Below, piece by piece: positions 48,701-62,200 of a stretch of 64,000 nt of DNA. The notes under the pieces are model-generated. The model searched no databases. It saw only the letters and a program-made list of their open reading frames with translations, and was not told the origin of the DNA. The stretch is from Nematostella vectensis (taxonomy: Eukaryota > Cnidaria > Anthozoa > Actiniaria > Edwardsiidae), in contig NC_064038.1 in the NCBI RefSeq assembly GCF_932526225.1, positions 6,819,070-6,883,069 on the forward strand, read 5' to 3'. The position numbers and the translations under genes were made by a program. The stretch's first letter is position 1. The number at the start of each line of letters is the position of its first letter.

Positions 48701-51512
48701 TTAATCCCTTGGGAAAAAAGAAAAAATTATAACTGGAGTTTCAAAGAAAAGAAAATAAAAATAAAGGTTTGACCGAGGATTGAACCTGGAAGGCTTGCTT
48801 ACAAGTCAAAGGTGCTAACCACTGGGCCACGGAATCAAGTTGGAAGATGCGCGGCGATTTTAGCCTATTTAAACCGAATGTAATGCTTTTTTCTTTCATA
48901 ACAACGGAGTTTCGTAGCAACAAGATAGTACCATAGGCCCTAGAGCTCTTTTAGCACAAATCAAACAAACAATGCGAAAACCCAAAGACATGAACTGGCA
49001 AGTACTAAAACAAAGAGAATTAAAAGCTTTGCTAGCATTTTACAAACTAGCAGCTTGAATTGGACTGAACCATAGAAGACCAAATGACGTCAGTGAAGAA
49101 GGCACATGCACATGCTCAACCCACATGGAAGACTTTTCTTAAGAAACTAGCTTATATATACTTTACAGTCATACTAAAGAATTACTGTAGCGGTGACTAA
49201 GGCTTTAACAGGAAGTTGAACACCGGAAGTTGAACACCGGAAGTATAATATATAAGATCTAAGGCTTGCTGTGCTGTTAAAGCACAGAAAGACCACAAAA
49301 AGTTTACAGATGGTCGATCCGACCATCCAACCATCCGATGATTGAGTGACACAGAAGCCCCTCCAATAACTTGTAAATGCTTGCAAGCATTCACAAATTA
49401 AAAGAAAAGTATTTTATTTGCTGGTTATACTTACAGTTTCACCAGATTCCAAATGGCCTCCTTGGAAAAAAGGATAATTTCTGTTAGTGGCTGACAGATC
49501 ATGGGCAAACAACAGTGTGGTTTATTTTATAAAGTATTTCCTGAAATGGTCACCTGACCACCTCCTAAAATAATTGCCACAGCTAAAGAAAGAGAGTACT
49601 TTTGCACTGTTCAGTTAATCAAAATTTTGTGATAAAAAATTTTACAGGGGAATCTGCTGCTCTTCTTGGATAAGGATGTAAAGCTGGAAATCCTGTCTCT
49701 CAATGCACTTCATTAACCTGTATTCGGGAGACAAACTGATCCAAATGATGTACTCAAAATCCAAAACTGAAGTTTATTTGTTTTATGAATTTTAATAAAA
49801 GGTTGTTCAATAAGAAATCTTTATCTGTTATCTGTTATTTCATCACTATTACACCTGCTTACGGCTGTTGTTCGCTGTTAGTGATTTTTAACAGCATTTC
49901 CTGTCTGCCAGAGGGAAATTTTACTCCTTGTGTTAAAAGATAAAAATCTAATTTGTTGTAGAGGCTCCATTTGGAAATTTTGCTCATGAATAACAAAATG
50001 TAGGTGTTCTGGAATCAGTCAAGTCCTGCATCAAGTAGCATCTGACAAGACAAGTAGTTTACCATACGGGGTGCAACATCATCCCTGGACAGTGTATTCT
50101 GAGTATCTTGATGGCATTTTTTGTTTACCCTGTATTTTATTTGAGAAGATTTATTTTGGTCGTAATTGATGATGCATTTGATGATGTTTTGCAATGTTAA
50201 TTTGTAGTACACAAGATACTAAACACTTAACTTAATATCACAATATTCTTCCAATTGATCTTTCTATGTATTTACCTGGGGGCACCCAGACGGATGGGAA
50301 TGTCCTCATGTGCTCAGCTCGACGAGTCAGCAGCACCTGGTTATCTGATGATTGTAGCACAACAGCGACACCAACATTCACACCTTGCATCTTGGGATTT
50401 TGGGATTCTGACATGGTGACTAGGTCAGAGGCAGTGAGGAATCGGCAAGGACAGCTAGCGGGATGCTGGTTATGAAATTATGCATAATAGTTTAAGGTAC
50501 TTTTTAATGCAAGACTGAAAAAGGTATAAATCATAGTATTTTACTTATTTCTATTGGAAAAAAGTGGTGTGGCTGTGCTCCCCCAGCCCCTCCCCCTACG
50601 CAGTGCCTGAAATAAGCCATGGCAGTTGATGACAGTCCAAATGACATGTACAAGAAAATATGTTTGACTGAGAAACCTTATGTTTTAGAAAAAATATAGA
50701 AAAGAAAGCATCACAGTATAAGCTGGTCAAAAATTGTTACCAAAAAAGTCTTTATATGACAAATCTTGGATTCAATAAAGTGCTGATGCTGAATCACAAA
50801 AAAATGTTCAACCTACATGTACATACCTCCAATCTTAACCCTTGATCACTTGGGTAGATTTCAAGTTTTCCATTCTCATAACTGAACCCAACATGCATGC
50901 GATTGTCACGGCAACCAAGGTATGAAAGACAGCACTAGATTGGAAGGGAAAATCAAATATAACCACACCCCCATTCTGCAAAGGCTGTCAAAATCTGTCA
51001 AAAATGTGGGATCCAGGACTTTTTAATTCTCGTAACCAGGTTAGGTGATTTCATATAGGGGAAAAACAACGAAAGTGAGATATCAAATGAAATCATTCAA
51101 CTGTCATTTTCATTATCACTTTGTCATTCTAATAAAAAATAGTGTAAAAAGTCATCAAAATAGCATAATAAAATAAACTGGAATAATGTAAAAGTAGAGA
51201 TTTAAAATAAGACTTTTGCCTTGTTATTGAAAATGAAGAGGTTTTGTCAAAAGAATATAAGTAAACTATTAAAACAATAAGAAATAACTCGAGCCACAAA
51301 TCAGATTACGTTCTATAGGAACACAATTTTGGAGGCACCTTTTTGATTGATGATAATAAAGCATTTGGAGATCCAAAAAGCAAATTATATTTTTTGTCAC
51401 TATGCTAAGAAGCAATTACAAATAAGACACTTGCCTTCTCGAATTCTGCAGGATTTGACGTTCCCTGTTGGCTATCCTTGCAGAGATAAACCTTAGGAGA
51501 TCCACTAGCCAT
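45761..51512 (-). CDS. NUDT17: Nudix hydrolase, NUDT17-like, 326 aa, 7 exons
   Basis: Exons (minus): 51512-51435, 50934-50827, 50465-50276, 49460-49435, 47413-47321, 46677-46454, 46022-45761. All phases agree (981 nt). The protein has GVNVGVAVVLQSSDNQVLL..RAEHMRTFPSVWVPPG and then a complete Nudix box, GGHLESGET + LNQACLRELREETGL, which fits the GX5EX7REUXEEXGU consensus. The vertebrate NUDT17 protein is of about the same length, and the VLLTRRA, FPSVWVPPG and GLWE motifs agree with it. Nudix enzymes cleave nucleoside-diphosphate-linked compounds; the NUDT17 substrate is not well settled. Oddities: exon 1 ends in a GC donor (gagaag/gcaagt), and exon 4 is a 26-base microexon holding the first half of the Nudix box. 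The gene is head to head with the polymerase gene. Confidence 0.92.
47535..47585. repeat. AAT/AAC trinucleotide repeat
   Basis: aataataat, then aacaacaac, then aataataat in NUDT17 intron 5; a six-base repeat (cactgt/cgctgt) follows at about 47,740-47,775. Confidence 0.85.
48766..48836 (-). repeat. tRNA-derived sequence (SINE head or tRNA pseudogene)
   Basis: The minus strand reads tggcccagtgg (A box) and ggttcaatcc (B box) at normal spacing, with a loop cttgtaa that would give a TGT (Thr) anticodon. The acceptor arms do not pair, so a working tRNA is unlikely. It lies in NUDT17 intron 4. Confidence 0.5.
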
Positions 51513-51867
51513 TCTTATCGTTTTCACAGCTATACGGCAAATAAATAATTTCTCTAGTGGCACACGACCGAAAAACATAAACTAATCTTTGAAAAACATA
51601 TAAAACGGAGATCGATACTTTGTCGGTCTGTCCAACGAAGTAAACGCGAGGCAAACACACAGGTAGCCCACTGCCTTAGATGCATGACAACAACACGAGA
51701 ACACTGGCTGACAGTTCTTATCCCCAAAACTTCAAACTTGGGGTATAAAAGATTATTAGCTAATCGAGATTATTAATGTATCTTATTTATTAATTTTTTA
51801 TTTATTTATTTGCATTCGTGAAACGGCAAGTGCTAATGACAACGTCGTATTCCCCTGCCGACATACC

Positions 51868-52372
51868 CTGGTTCCAGAGCCTCGAACGTCTCTCTATTTA
51901 GTGGCCATCCTCGAACGTCTCTCTATTTAGTGGCCATCCTCGAACGTCTCTCTATTTAGTGGCCATCCTCGAACGTCTCTCTATTTAGTGGCCATCCTCG
52001 AACGTCTCTCTATTTAGTGGCCATCCTCGAACGTCTCTCTATTTAGTGGCCATCCTCGAACGTCTCTCTATTAAGTGGCCATCCTCGAACGTCTCTCTAT
52101 TTAGTGGCCAGCTCCGAACGTCTCTCTATTTAGTGGCCAGCCTCGAACGTCTATTTAGTGGCCAGCCTCGAAAGTCTCTCTATTTAGTGGCCATCCTCGA
52201 ACGTCTCTCTATTTAGTGGCCAGCCTCGAACGTCTATTTAGTGGCCAGCCTCGAAAGTCTCTCTATTTAGTGGCCATCCTCGAACGTATCTCTATTTAGT
52301 GGCCACCCTCGAACGTATCTCTATTTAGTGGCCAGCTAAATAGAGAGACGTTCTAGGCTCTGGAACCTAGAC
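51868..52372. repeat. 29-bp tandem array bounded by an inverted repeat
   Basis: About 15 copies of tcgaacgtctctctatttag plus tggccatcc. The left edge (ggttccagagcctcgaacgt) is repeated inverted at the right edge (acgttctaggctctggaacc), as if a small inverted-repeat element had its inside amplified. Confidence 0.85.
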
Positions 52373-52437
52373 TAGACATAGACTTAATTCCCACTTTTTA
52401 TAATTTAGCCACCCCTTCCTTAACCCTTTATCATAAT

Positions 52438-52746
52438 ACAGACGGACAGACGGACAGACGGACAGACGGACAGACGGACAGACGGACAGACGGACAGACG
52501 GACAGACGGACAGACGGACAGACGGACAGACGGACAGACGGACAGACGGACAGACGGACAGACGGACAGACGGACAGACGGACAGACGGACAGACGGACA
52601 GACGGACAGACGGACAGACGGACGGACGGACAGACGGACGGACAGACGCACAGACAGACAGACGGACAGACGGACGGACAGACGCACAGACAGACAGACG
52701 GACAGACGGACGGACAGACGCACAGACAGACAGACGGACAGACAGA
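52438..52746. repeat. GACGGACA satellite
   Basis: About 38 copies of an 8-base unit, with an interspersed variant (gacgcacagacagaca) toward the right, then a run of about 22 G at 52793. Long open frames (SVCPSVRL) on the minus strand are repeat artefacts. Confidence 0.97.
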
Positions 52747-53256
52747 TTGTTTTTTGGGGGCTATTAAATCGCTCTCAGAATATCCGGCCTGTGGGGGGGG
52801 GGGGGGGGGGGGGGGTTCTTCCCATGTCGATCTGATAGGGATGCCAAACACGTTTAGGGGTCAAAATCGGGCCTCAGGTATTTTTAGGGAGAAAAAAAGG
52901 GCTTTTCTTTTGGAAATGGTATTTTTAGGGCATCTGGAGTATTTTCAAGGTAGCAATTTTTGGTGTGAAGGTATTTTAGGGGTATTTTCCGAATTTCCCT
53001 CTGGCAGAATACGCATGCAACATAGTGTGACAGTCACGTTACAACTGCTGTCAAATTTCTCGGAATTATTACCATACAAAAATTCCATACGAAAACGAAA
53101 GTGCTTGCGAAGCAATTCGAGAGAACCTTCTTCGTAGATGAGCTTGTCAATTGTTTTGCCGGTTTCATAGTAGTATTCATCGAAATGTAGGACTCAAAAT
53201 TCTTCACACGACCGATAAAGGAATGTTCGAGTTTTATCGATTATGAATGCGGGGGA

Positions 53257-56200
53257 ATGAAGCGATTTGGACAAACGGATCTTAACCATTTATCTTCTAA
53301 ACGCACAATGTCTTTTAATACACTACGAACTCCGGGGAACGATAACTCTCAGAAACGAAGGGCTGACGATCAATTCGTGGTCAAGGTTACAGGCGGAAGA
53401 TCCAACTCTTCGAGTCACGAAGATGTTGCCCAATCACTAAAGAGGTCTGGCTTCCTATACGATCTAACCGAGTCCTCGGTTATACCGACCGCAACCAGTG
53501 CTACATATAGAAAGTTCCGACTCAAGAGAAACGGGATGAAAAAGACGGAGTTTTTCAAATACTTGCGGAGAAAATGGTGCTCATTTATTACCAAGTCAGT
53601 GCCAGAGTTTTGGCTAGAGTCCGAGGAAACCCCTGAAAGCACTTTTGCGAAAAGTGGCTCAATCCCAGGTAGCCAGAATTTACCGATAAAAAGTTTCAGT
53701 CTTGGAAGCTTTTATAATCGGGGGACATTCATTGAGCACTATACCTCTGATAGCGACCTTGAATCGATCAAAGACATGACGGTGGAATGTGAGCACGACT
53801 TAAAGAAGATGGCAATTGTATTCAGTCATCAGTTCGGTTTGAGAGGTTTTAATATCATCATGGATGAATATGAAAACAGGGTGGAGTTTGAATACAAGCA
53901 ATTTGAAGAGTTCGTACTTGTAGATGAGAATCGAGACGAAGGGAGAATTGATATTTATTTTCCATTACAATGGCCGGGCAAAGTATCCAAGGGTAAGCTA
54001 GCGATCATTCTTTTGGCGAAGTTACCTGTCAAAAAACAAAAACAAATCGTGTTTTGAAAAGGCGGGTCGCGATACAACGGATTCAACAGTAAAACTAACA
54101 ATGTTTTCTGTCCCCGCCCGCGTATTTTTTATTTTTATTTATTATAATAATATATATTTTTTTGGGGGGAGGGGTCATTAAGCTTTAATTAGACATCTTA
54201 TCTACATTCGCTTCGTCTTCGACACCGAGAGGCACTCGCTTCGTATTCCACAGTGCAGAAAGATCAGGGGCTGTAAGGGTTATTTTCGTGATTCGTGAAC
54301 GGCCTTTTTTGTCTTATCTTGAGTTGTGAAAAGGACAAATTGAAAACCGAAATGCGTGATTGCTACATTCGCCTTAATCCGTGATTCGTGAATCGTGAAA
54401 TTTGATCAGCGTGAATCGTGATCTATGCCCTTTAAAAATCGTGAATCGTGATTTCAGAGTAAAGATTGATCCTTGTCTTCAGTTTATCAGTTTATCGTGA
54501 AACGTATCCGATTTTTGAAACTCGTGAAACGTGTAGGGACCCCCCCCCCCCCTTCTTACCGCCCCAAATAGATGGCTTTTGTTTTCGTTGTGAGATGCTA
54601 TGCAGTCAGTCAAAAACCATAAAGCCCTGATATACGAGGTCTGTTAATGGTCGATGCCTTTATATGATAATTATAAATACAAATACAGAAAATAAAATAA
54701 AAATCCGCCCGCTCGCTCGTTTCTTTCTAGAAATCCGGACGGGAAACTCTTTTGGCCTTGGAGAATATATTATTTTGCCAGATTTGAATTTTTTTATCCC
54801 TCCTTATCCCTCTCTTTATCCCTCTAGAACTTTGTAAGTCGAGAATTTGCACGTAAACTTGCAGGAATTCATGTTTACTACGATTTGCTGGCAGCATAGC
54901 AATCTTGAATGGAGCCTAGTCCTAAACGTTTTAGATTATCACAGGTCTCCCGCGCGCTTGCCCCAGCTTTTAGACCATTTTGAAAAACGACGGTCATTGA
55001 TTGATATGATAGAAGGCAAGGCCTTCAAATATACCAGCAAAATATGGTGCAAGTGGTATCCACCCAGATAACCGTTAACCATGCCAGAATATTTTCTAGC
55101 CAAAATTTTTAAAATATATTTTTGTTTTTGTTTAGAGGAGAAAAATGGTGAGCACTCCACCTTCATCCGTCAGTCCAAGTTGTTATCCTGTGGACGTGAG
55201 GTCCTGGGACAGAGCTCTGTCCTGCGTCTGCGCTTTGAATTCGCTGACGACAAAGAAGCTATTCCACCAATACAGCTTGCGGCGAAACTAGGGAAACTGG
55301 GTAATAAAAACATATTCATAGAAATGTAACGTGATCATTCCACAACTAGGGAAGTCATATAGCCTTTAAAAAAGAGCAGAATTTTAAATTTTTTATTTCA
55401 TTCTGACGAATAATGACAGGACAATGGCATGGTCGAATCAACGGCAATTCCAAATTTTCATTTATCATTCACAATTACAAGAGCAGAAAGAATAGAGGTT
55501 GTTAGGCTAAGTGCTCTTCCCAGAGGTTTGTGGTGATGGGTGAGTCAGAACCCAACCCCCCCCCCCTCCATCCCCTAAATTGGATCCCCAAGAAGTACCA
55601 ATGTTTTGACCCCTTCCCTAGCTTAACCAGATTTTCTAAGAAACGGAGAGTAGCACATCGCAAAACAAGGCACATTTAAGCCAAATTTTGTGGTTTATTA
55701 CATTGATCCCTCAACCGGTTTATTCTGATCCTCCAGGTTCATTTTCATGGCCTCAAATTACAATATCCACTCCTTGAAGGCTTGTAAAACAACTTGGATG
55801 CCATTACGGATTGCAAAGCATTCTGGGAGGTCCAGGGGAAAATTCACGAGGGGAGGGCCAGTCAACACTCCTCTCCCCAATGTCAGTTGTTTTTTTCACA
55901 CCGAAGCCAAACAAATCAATTCCGGGTCATACAGACCCAGAATAGCAGTGTAAACAATTTTGGGATCATTTGGTTTCAGAAAAGACAGCATTTAGTGGAA
56001 TTGTGTTGATTCATTAGAAAATTTTTTTCTCATCCAGGCAAAGCCAAACAAGAAAAAATCACCATGAATCCACCTTTGCTTGCAAATATCCATAAGCACA
56101 GCAGTCAATTATGCCCCAATAGACTTTATGATGTCCTAGGACACTCTCCGAATATGCTCATAGCTGTATTTTTTATGAAAAATACAAGCAACCACCAAAT

Positions 56201-59200
56201 TGTGCTCGCATCCGCACAATGACGAGGGATTAAAAGTGGGGACCGCAAAGCACTGTTGGAAAGCTAGGATACCGCTGACTAGGTGCAGCAGTGTTTGACT
56301 TTGACGGGCTGTATAAAACTCAGATTAGGGGGGAGGTATCTGTTTTTAGTCTGTTTTGTTTTGTACATTTAGTTTAAAAAATAGCCAGGAGTCATTATGG
56401 GTTATTATCAGAATTCAGGCTAACTAGGTCTAGTCCCCCAGCCCTTGCAATGACTAATGGATTCGTTTGGCGTGCGTGTTAGAATGTGAGATCTCCATGG
56501 GGAAAGCATCATACCAGTGATCACAGTAGATACCTAAAGTACAGCCTGAGCTTTTTCCATTTGTACACAGGTTTTAGAATTAATTTCACTTCCATGTGGA
56601 CCAAGCCTCCGCGTGGACCATCCGAGATGCCGTCAAAACCCTACCTCGATTTTGATGTTAACTTTGCCTTAGAATGCCTTTTGTCACGCGGATACAGCGT
56701 CACGGATCGCGTAACGCGGGCATTCTACGACGTCTTGCGTGACCCAAATCATGACAAGAACAAAGTAAGAAGAACTCGTGACACAATAATACTCTCTAGC
56801 ACATACAAATTCATTTAGTTACGTTAGTGATAGAGTTTAGAGCTGGAATAGAAAGGATAAAGAAGGGCTGCGTCTAGGTTTCACGTTTCTAAATGTGCAC
56901 GTCATGTTCCCTGAAACCTTCTAGAACACTCTAGATCCATCTTGAAGCCCTATGATATGACCAAAGTGACCAATAAAAGACAGCATCTTCTAGCGCCGGT
57001 GGTGTGTTAAGCCCACGTTTTTCAGTCCTTTTTCTGTCTAAATAGCAGCAGACTGGTGATATCCCCAATTTCTACTTCATTCCGAAACCAAATGGATATT
57101 ATTAGTAATGTTCACACCGAGCATTGTCAGTTTTCACCACTCGAGGAACCCACCGGGGAGAAACAGAGAAAGCAATTGTACCTGCCCAGGCTACCAAAAC
57201 AGATATGATTGATTTGATTTATTGCTTTTTTTGTGGGGAGGAAATCGGGCGTTGTGAGGCACATATTTCCAGCAAGAATGAATTTTTTTGTCGAATTTTT
57301 GTGCTTGAATCATATTTTGTCCGCTGTCGATGTCTATGGAGGACTAGGTTGACGAAGGTTATTTTTTTGTGTAGTGGATTAGGCGTATACACATATAATA
57401 TCATGATAATCCCTTTCAATCAACTTCATCTCGTCAACCATACATGAAAGATGAGTCTTAAGTAACATTTATTTGCAGGTTTGCAACGCCCTCAATATCC
57501 TTATTGCAGCTGTGGAAAAGGACCGGTTTTGCCCTCTTGAAGAGATCTTCCGTGGCCTGGTCGGCGGCTATAAAGCCTTGTCAGAGCTAGAGGTCCCTAC
57601 TCATTTTGTCTACGTCCCAAGGATTATCATCACTCCTACTCGGGACTTCTTCGTCCAACCCGAGCTCGTAGCCGAGAACCGAGTGATCCGCGAGTACGGT
57701 CACGAGTTCTCGATGCGGATCGCCTTCAGAGACGAGGATTTTTCCAAGCTATCGGCTTCTAGTCCCGGTGGGCTAAGTCTCCTCCTCGAGGAAAGAGTAA
57801 AAGGTGTGCTGTCAAGTGGTGTCTCGATCGGCGGTAGACGTTACGAGTTTCTCGCTTGCTCCAACAGCCAATTAAGACAGCATGGCGCGTGGCTTTACGC
57901 GCATGACGGAGAGCATGATGCCGCTGAGATCAGGAGTAAATTGGGCGATCTTGAGGAAATACGCTGCGTGGCGGTGTTTGTGTCCCGTATGGGGCAGTGT
58001 TTTTCGTCGACCAAGAAATCAGTGGAAGTGAGCCTTGACAATGGTGTTAGGATCGAGAAGATCCCCGATGTCGAGAAGGAATACAACAATGTACTCTTTC
58101 CTTGCTGTGGTAACGTAAGATCTGGTGTCTACATCTTCTCTGATGGGATCGGAAAGATTTCTAAGGACCTCGCGAATAAGGTTAAGAATATTTAATTATT
58201 GTTTCCATTCTTTTCCTCTATGTTTTTGCCACTTTCTCCTCCATTCCACACCCTTTTCCACCTTTTCTTTTTTCCTTATTCTGCTCTCCAGTCAATCTCC
58301 TCTCTTACCAAATCTTCCCTCCCCCTCCTTCTCCTCCCCCTCCCTTCCTCGCTGTTCTCCCCATCTCCTCTCCTTCTCTAATCTCCTCCCATTCCTACAC
58401 CCTCTTTTCGCCCTTTTTTCTTCCTTATTTCACTTTCCCTCCTTTTCTCTCCCTCTTCCTTTTCCTCTATCCCCACCCTTCGCCACCTCTTTTTTTATTC
58501 CCTTTTTCCATTTCTCTTCCTCTCTCTCCCGTTTTTGCTATACACCTTCCCTAGCAGTTTTTAAAGAAAAACACCCAGACACTAAAGGATTTCATTTGCT
58601 AGGTTGATAAAGACTTATCCCTTACCTTTCAGGTGGCCAAAAGTCTTGGGCTAGAAGCTGTAGAAGTGTTCCCATCAGCATATCAGATTCGCTACGCTGG
58701 ATGCAAGGGTATGCTAGCGGTGGATCCGAGTCTCCGAGGAGAAGTACTGCAATACCGTGATAGCATGAAAAAGTTTCAGTCTTCACATAAGGCGCTTGAG
58801 ATCTGTGAGCCTTCTCGTCCAAGTGAGTGTCTTTTTTCTTCTTAGCAATAGGCCATTCCAAGCAAAAAAGGCTATTTAATCTAATATTTTAACATGCTTC
58901 CGATAAAGTTATTTCAAAAAAAGATTTTAAATCTTTAAGATGTGGGGCATCCGAAAAGTGCAAAAAAAAGGCGTCGACATGTGTAGACAACATTTGAGCC
59001 AAGTTTCGCTGAGAAAGGGCATAATATGAAGTCTAATAACATTTTTATGTTTTTATGAAAAAAAAGGAACACGTCAAACTTCCGGTTGCCGGCTGGCGTT
59101 TAGAGAAATGTGTCTGCCACCTAAATTCCCTAATATTGTGATTTGTGTCACAGACAGATTGTACTTTAACCGCCAGTGTATCACTCTGCTCTCGGGACTC

Positions 59201-62200
59201 GGTGTCCCGGATGATGAGTTCATTCGCCTGCAGGACAAAATGCTAATGGACCTCGCTTCCATGCTTCTGTATGAGACGTCAGCCTTGGAATCACTCGGCC
59301 GCATCAGCATCGCAGGGGGTCTAAAGGTCTCCCTTATACGTCACAGTGGTATTGTGGTCACCTGTGAGCCGTTTTTTCGCTCCATGCTTTTGGCAATCTA
59401 CAGAAGCAGACTGGGCGATTTGCTGCGAAGAGCCCGGATTGCTATCCCAGAATCCCATGGTCGTCTTCTAATGGGTATGTCATGTTTGTTTTCATGCTAT
59501 AACTCATAATTATCATCATCATCATCATCATCTCTAACACGGTCAGTCATTCATCACCAATATCAAGACAATCATTACTCTGTTTTCACTCCCAAGAATC
59601 TCTATTCAGACTCGACCACCCTTTTCATAATAAACAGTAGTAGAACCCAGGCTGGTAGAACACAGGCTGGTAGAACACAGGATGGTAGAACACAGGATGG
59701 TAGAACACAGGCTGGTAGAACCCAGGCTGGTAGAACACAGGCTGGTAGAACCCAGGCTGGTAGAACACAGGCTGGTAGAACCCAGGCTGGTAGAACCCAG
59801 GCTGGTAGAACTCAGGCTGGTAGAACCCAGGCTGGTAGAACCCAGGCTGGTAGAACACAAGCTGGTAGAACACAGGCTGGTAGAACGCAGGCTGGTAGAA
59901 CACAGGCTGGTAGTGCACAGGCTGGTAGAACGCAGACGTCTCTTAGTTGGTAACTAAGAGAATACAATATTGATTTTTCTTCCCTTGTAGGAGTTTTGGA
60001 TGAAACAGGAAGCCTGGATTATGGCGAAGTGTTCATTCGCTACACTACAGAACTCGGGAACCCTGGTCAAGGCTACACCATCCTTACAGGGGACGTGGTA
60101 GTCAGTAAGAACCCTTGTTTCCATCCCGGTAAGTAATCCAGACTGCTAAGAACAGGGGCTTGCATAGAACAGGGGATGATAGTTCTGAGTGGGGGGGGGG
60201 GGGGGGGGGGGTACCTGGCTGGGTTTGACATAGAGTATCGCTTATAATAAATACATACAAATAATAGACTAAAGATACGGTTGTAGAATATCGTCTTTTT
60301 ATCAAGCAATCGATTTATACATATAATGCTCAATACATTTTGAGCTGCACTCAGAAAAGTAAGCGATCATCCCCCTGCTTCTGCCAAGAATCCTAAGTCA
60401 TTTTCTCGTCTAAAACGCGATGTTAATCCAGTCCAGACTGCAGAGAACTCAAGATTGTCTCGTCGATTAATATCTTTGTCTCGTGTACAAGTGCTTCAAA
60501 CATCTTAACCAATCAGTGTTTACATTGCTTGTGCCATAAACCTTTGTTTGTACACGTTGACGATATTCCCGGAAGAGAAGAGAGGCTTTAAGATATGTTA
60601 AAATACCAAATGTTAAAAAAATGTGGTAAAACGAATAGCGGGAGCATTGAAATTGTTGTCATCCAGAGTTTGCCTTGAATAAAATTATAGCACATCACCG
60701 TAACTCTTATGATTGATAGATTTCGTTTACGTTGACATATATATTTTTTTTTTCTTTTTCAGGAGACATGCGCAAATTCAACGCAGTAGACATCCCAGCA
60801 CTTTATCACCTGGTCGACTGCATCGTTTTTCCCGCCAAAGGGCCACGACCGCATACCGATGAGATGTCAGGCTCAGACTTAGATGGCGACAAATACTTTG
60901 CAACCTGGCTAAGGTAATGAAATACTGCTCACGACTTTGACATTTCCTGGAACAGACTAGGTAAATCATCAGACTAGAGAAATTATTCAATCGCCAATTT
61001 ATTTCAGCCTTTTGATTTCAATGATTCTAAAGTCACTCAAAAAATATTTTATAATAAAGGGGCAGTAGCGGATCTAGGGGGAGGGTTTAGGGGGTTTAAC
61101 CCCACCCCCCCCCCCTTTGGGCTGTCAGAAAGCCGTATGTAACAAAACAATTACCCCCTCCCCCCTTTGTAACTGAGCCAAACCTCCCTTCAGAGAAAAG
61201 CTAGATCCGCCCCTTAGGGGACTCTTCCCATTTCCAGATCGTTTGTGATTTTTTTTTCTTTCAATGATTCATAAGATTCTCACAAATTGGTTCATAATGA
61301 AGGGGAATCATCCCAGATCGAGATAACGAGCCACCAATGGACTTCTACCCGCCCAAGAAGAAAATGCTAAACAGACCCATCGAGGTGTCAGACATGATCC
61401 AGTTCGTAGCCGACTACATCAAAAACGACCAGCTTGGAGTGATCGCCAACGCCCACTTGGTGCACGCGGATAGCGAGCAGGATGGTATGGCTTTTCCAGG
61501 AAGGAGGGGGGAGGAGAGGGGGGAGGAGGGGGGAGGAGGTGGTTGTGGTGTAAGGAGGGTACCAACTACACTAACGACCAGCAAGGAAGGGGATTGGGAA
61601 TGAAATTCGCGGCAGGAATAGAAGGACGGAGCTGTATTTAGCAGAAAAAAAAATTGGAATTTGATGTTATGACATTTTTTTTTCATTTTTTTCAGGAATT
61701 TTCTCAGACAAATGCATAAAACTAGCGCATATGCACTCGGACGCTGTGGATTTTCCGAAAACTGGTGAATGTCCGGAGTTAACCAAAGAACTACGGCCCG
61801 AACAGTATCCTGACTTCATGATGAAGCCAGACAAACCGCGATACGTGTGAGTATAACCGACGCATTATACAAACCAAATCTTTTTTTCGTGCGCACATCC
61901 GGACCACACAACCTAGGTACGCGCCTAAACTTAGGTATAACTATAGGTATAACACTGAATTTTTTCAATATCACCAGAGCCTGCGTATAAATTGTACTTT
62001 CTCCATTGTTGCTTTGGGGAGATCTCTTACACTCGTTTTCTGTCATACGAGCTCCCTGCGCCTTTCTTGTATGTGTCACAACTGTGTTTTGGTTGACGTC
62101 AATCATAACCTTTTAATTCTGCCAATTCTACATCTGTCACTTTAGATCGATCACAACCAAAACAACATCAAAGTAGATCGCCTTTTAAGCTACTGTTTTC

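Larger units (their letters stand above)
51513..53256. promoter_or_regulatory. Divergent interval between the NUDT17-like gene and RdRP
   Basis: The two genes start back to back 1.7 kb apart. Much of the space is repeat: an array at 51868-52372, an 8-base repeat at 52438-52746 and a G run. Promoters for both genes are expected near the edges; none is identified. Confidence 0.4.

Noticed and set aside
52367-52851. 118 and 143-codon frames (SVCPSVRL)
   Set aside because: Produced by the 8-base GACGGACA satellite.
54847-55071. Possible RdRP exon (74 codons) after gcag at 54885
   Set aside because: No frame of it fits the phases of the flanking exons, while the exon ending 53992 joins the one at 55136 directly in phase.
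58125-58607. 160-codon frame
   Set aside because: Read-through of the RdRP exon into a C/T-rich intron.
59606-59957. Open frames on both strands ([27 protein letters not shown])
   Set aside because: 15-bp repeat artefacts in an RdRP intron.
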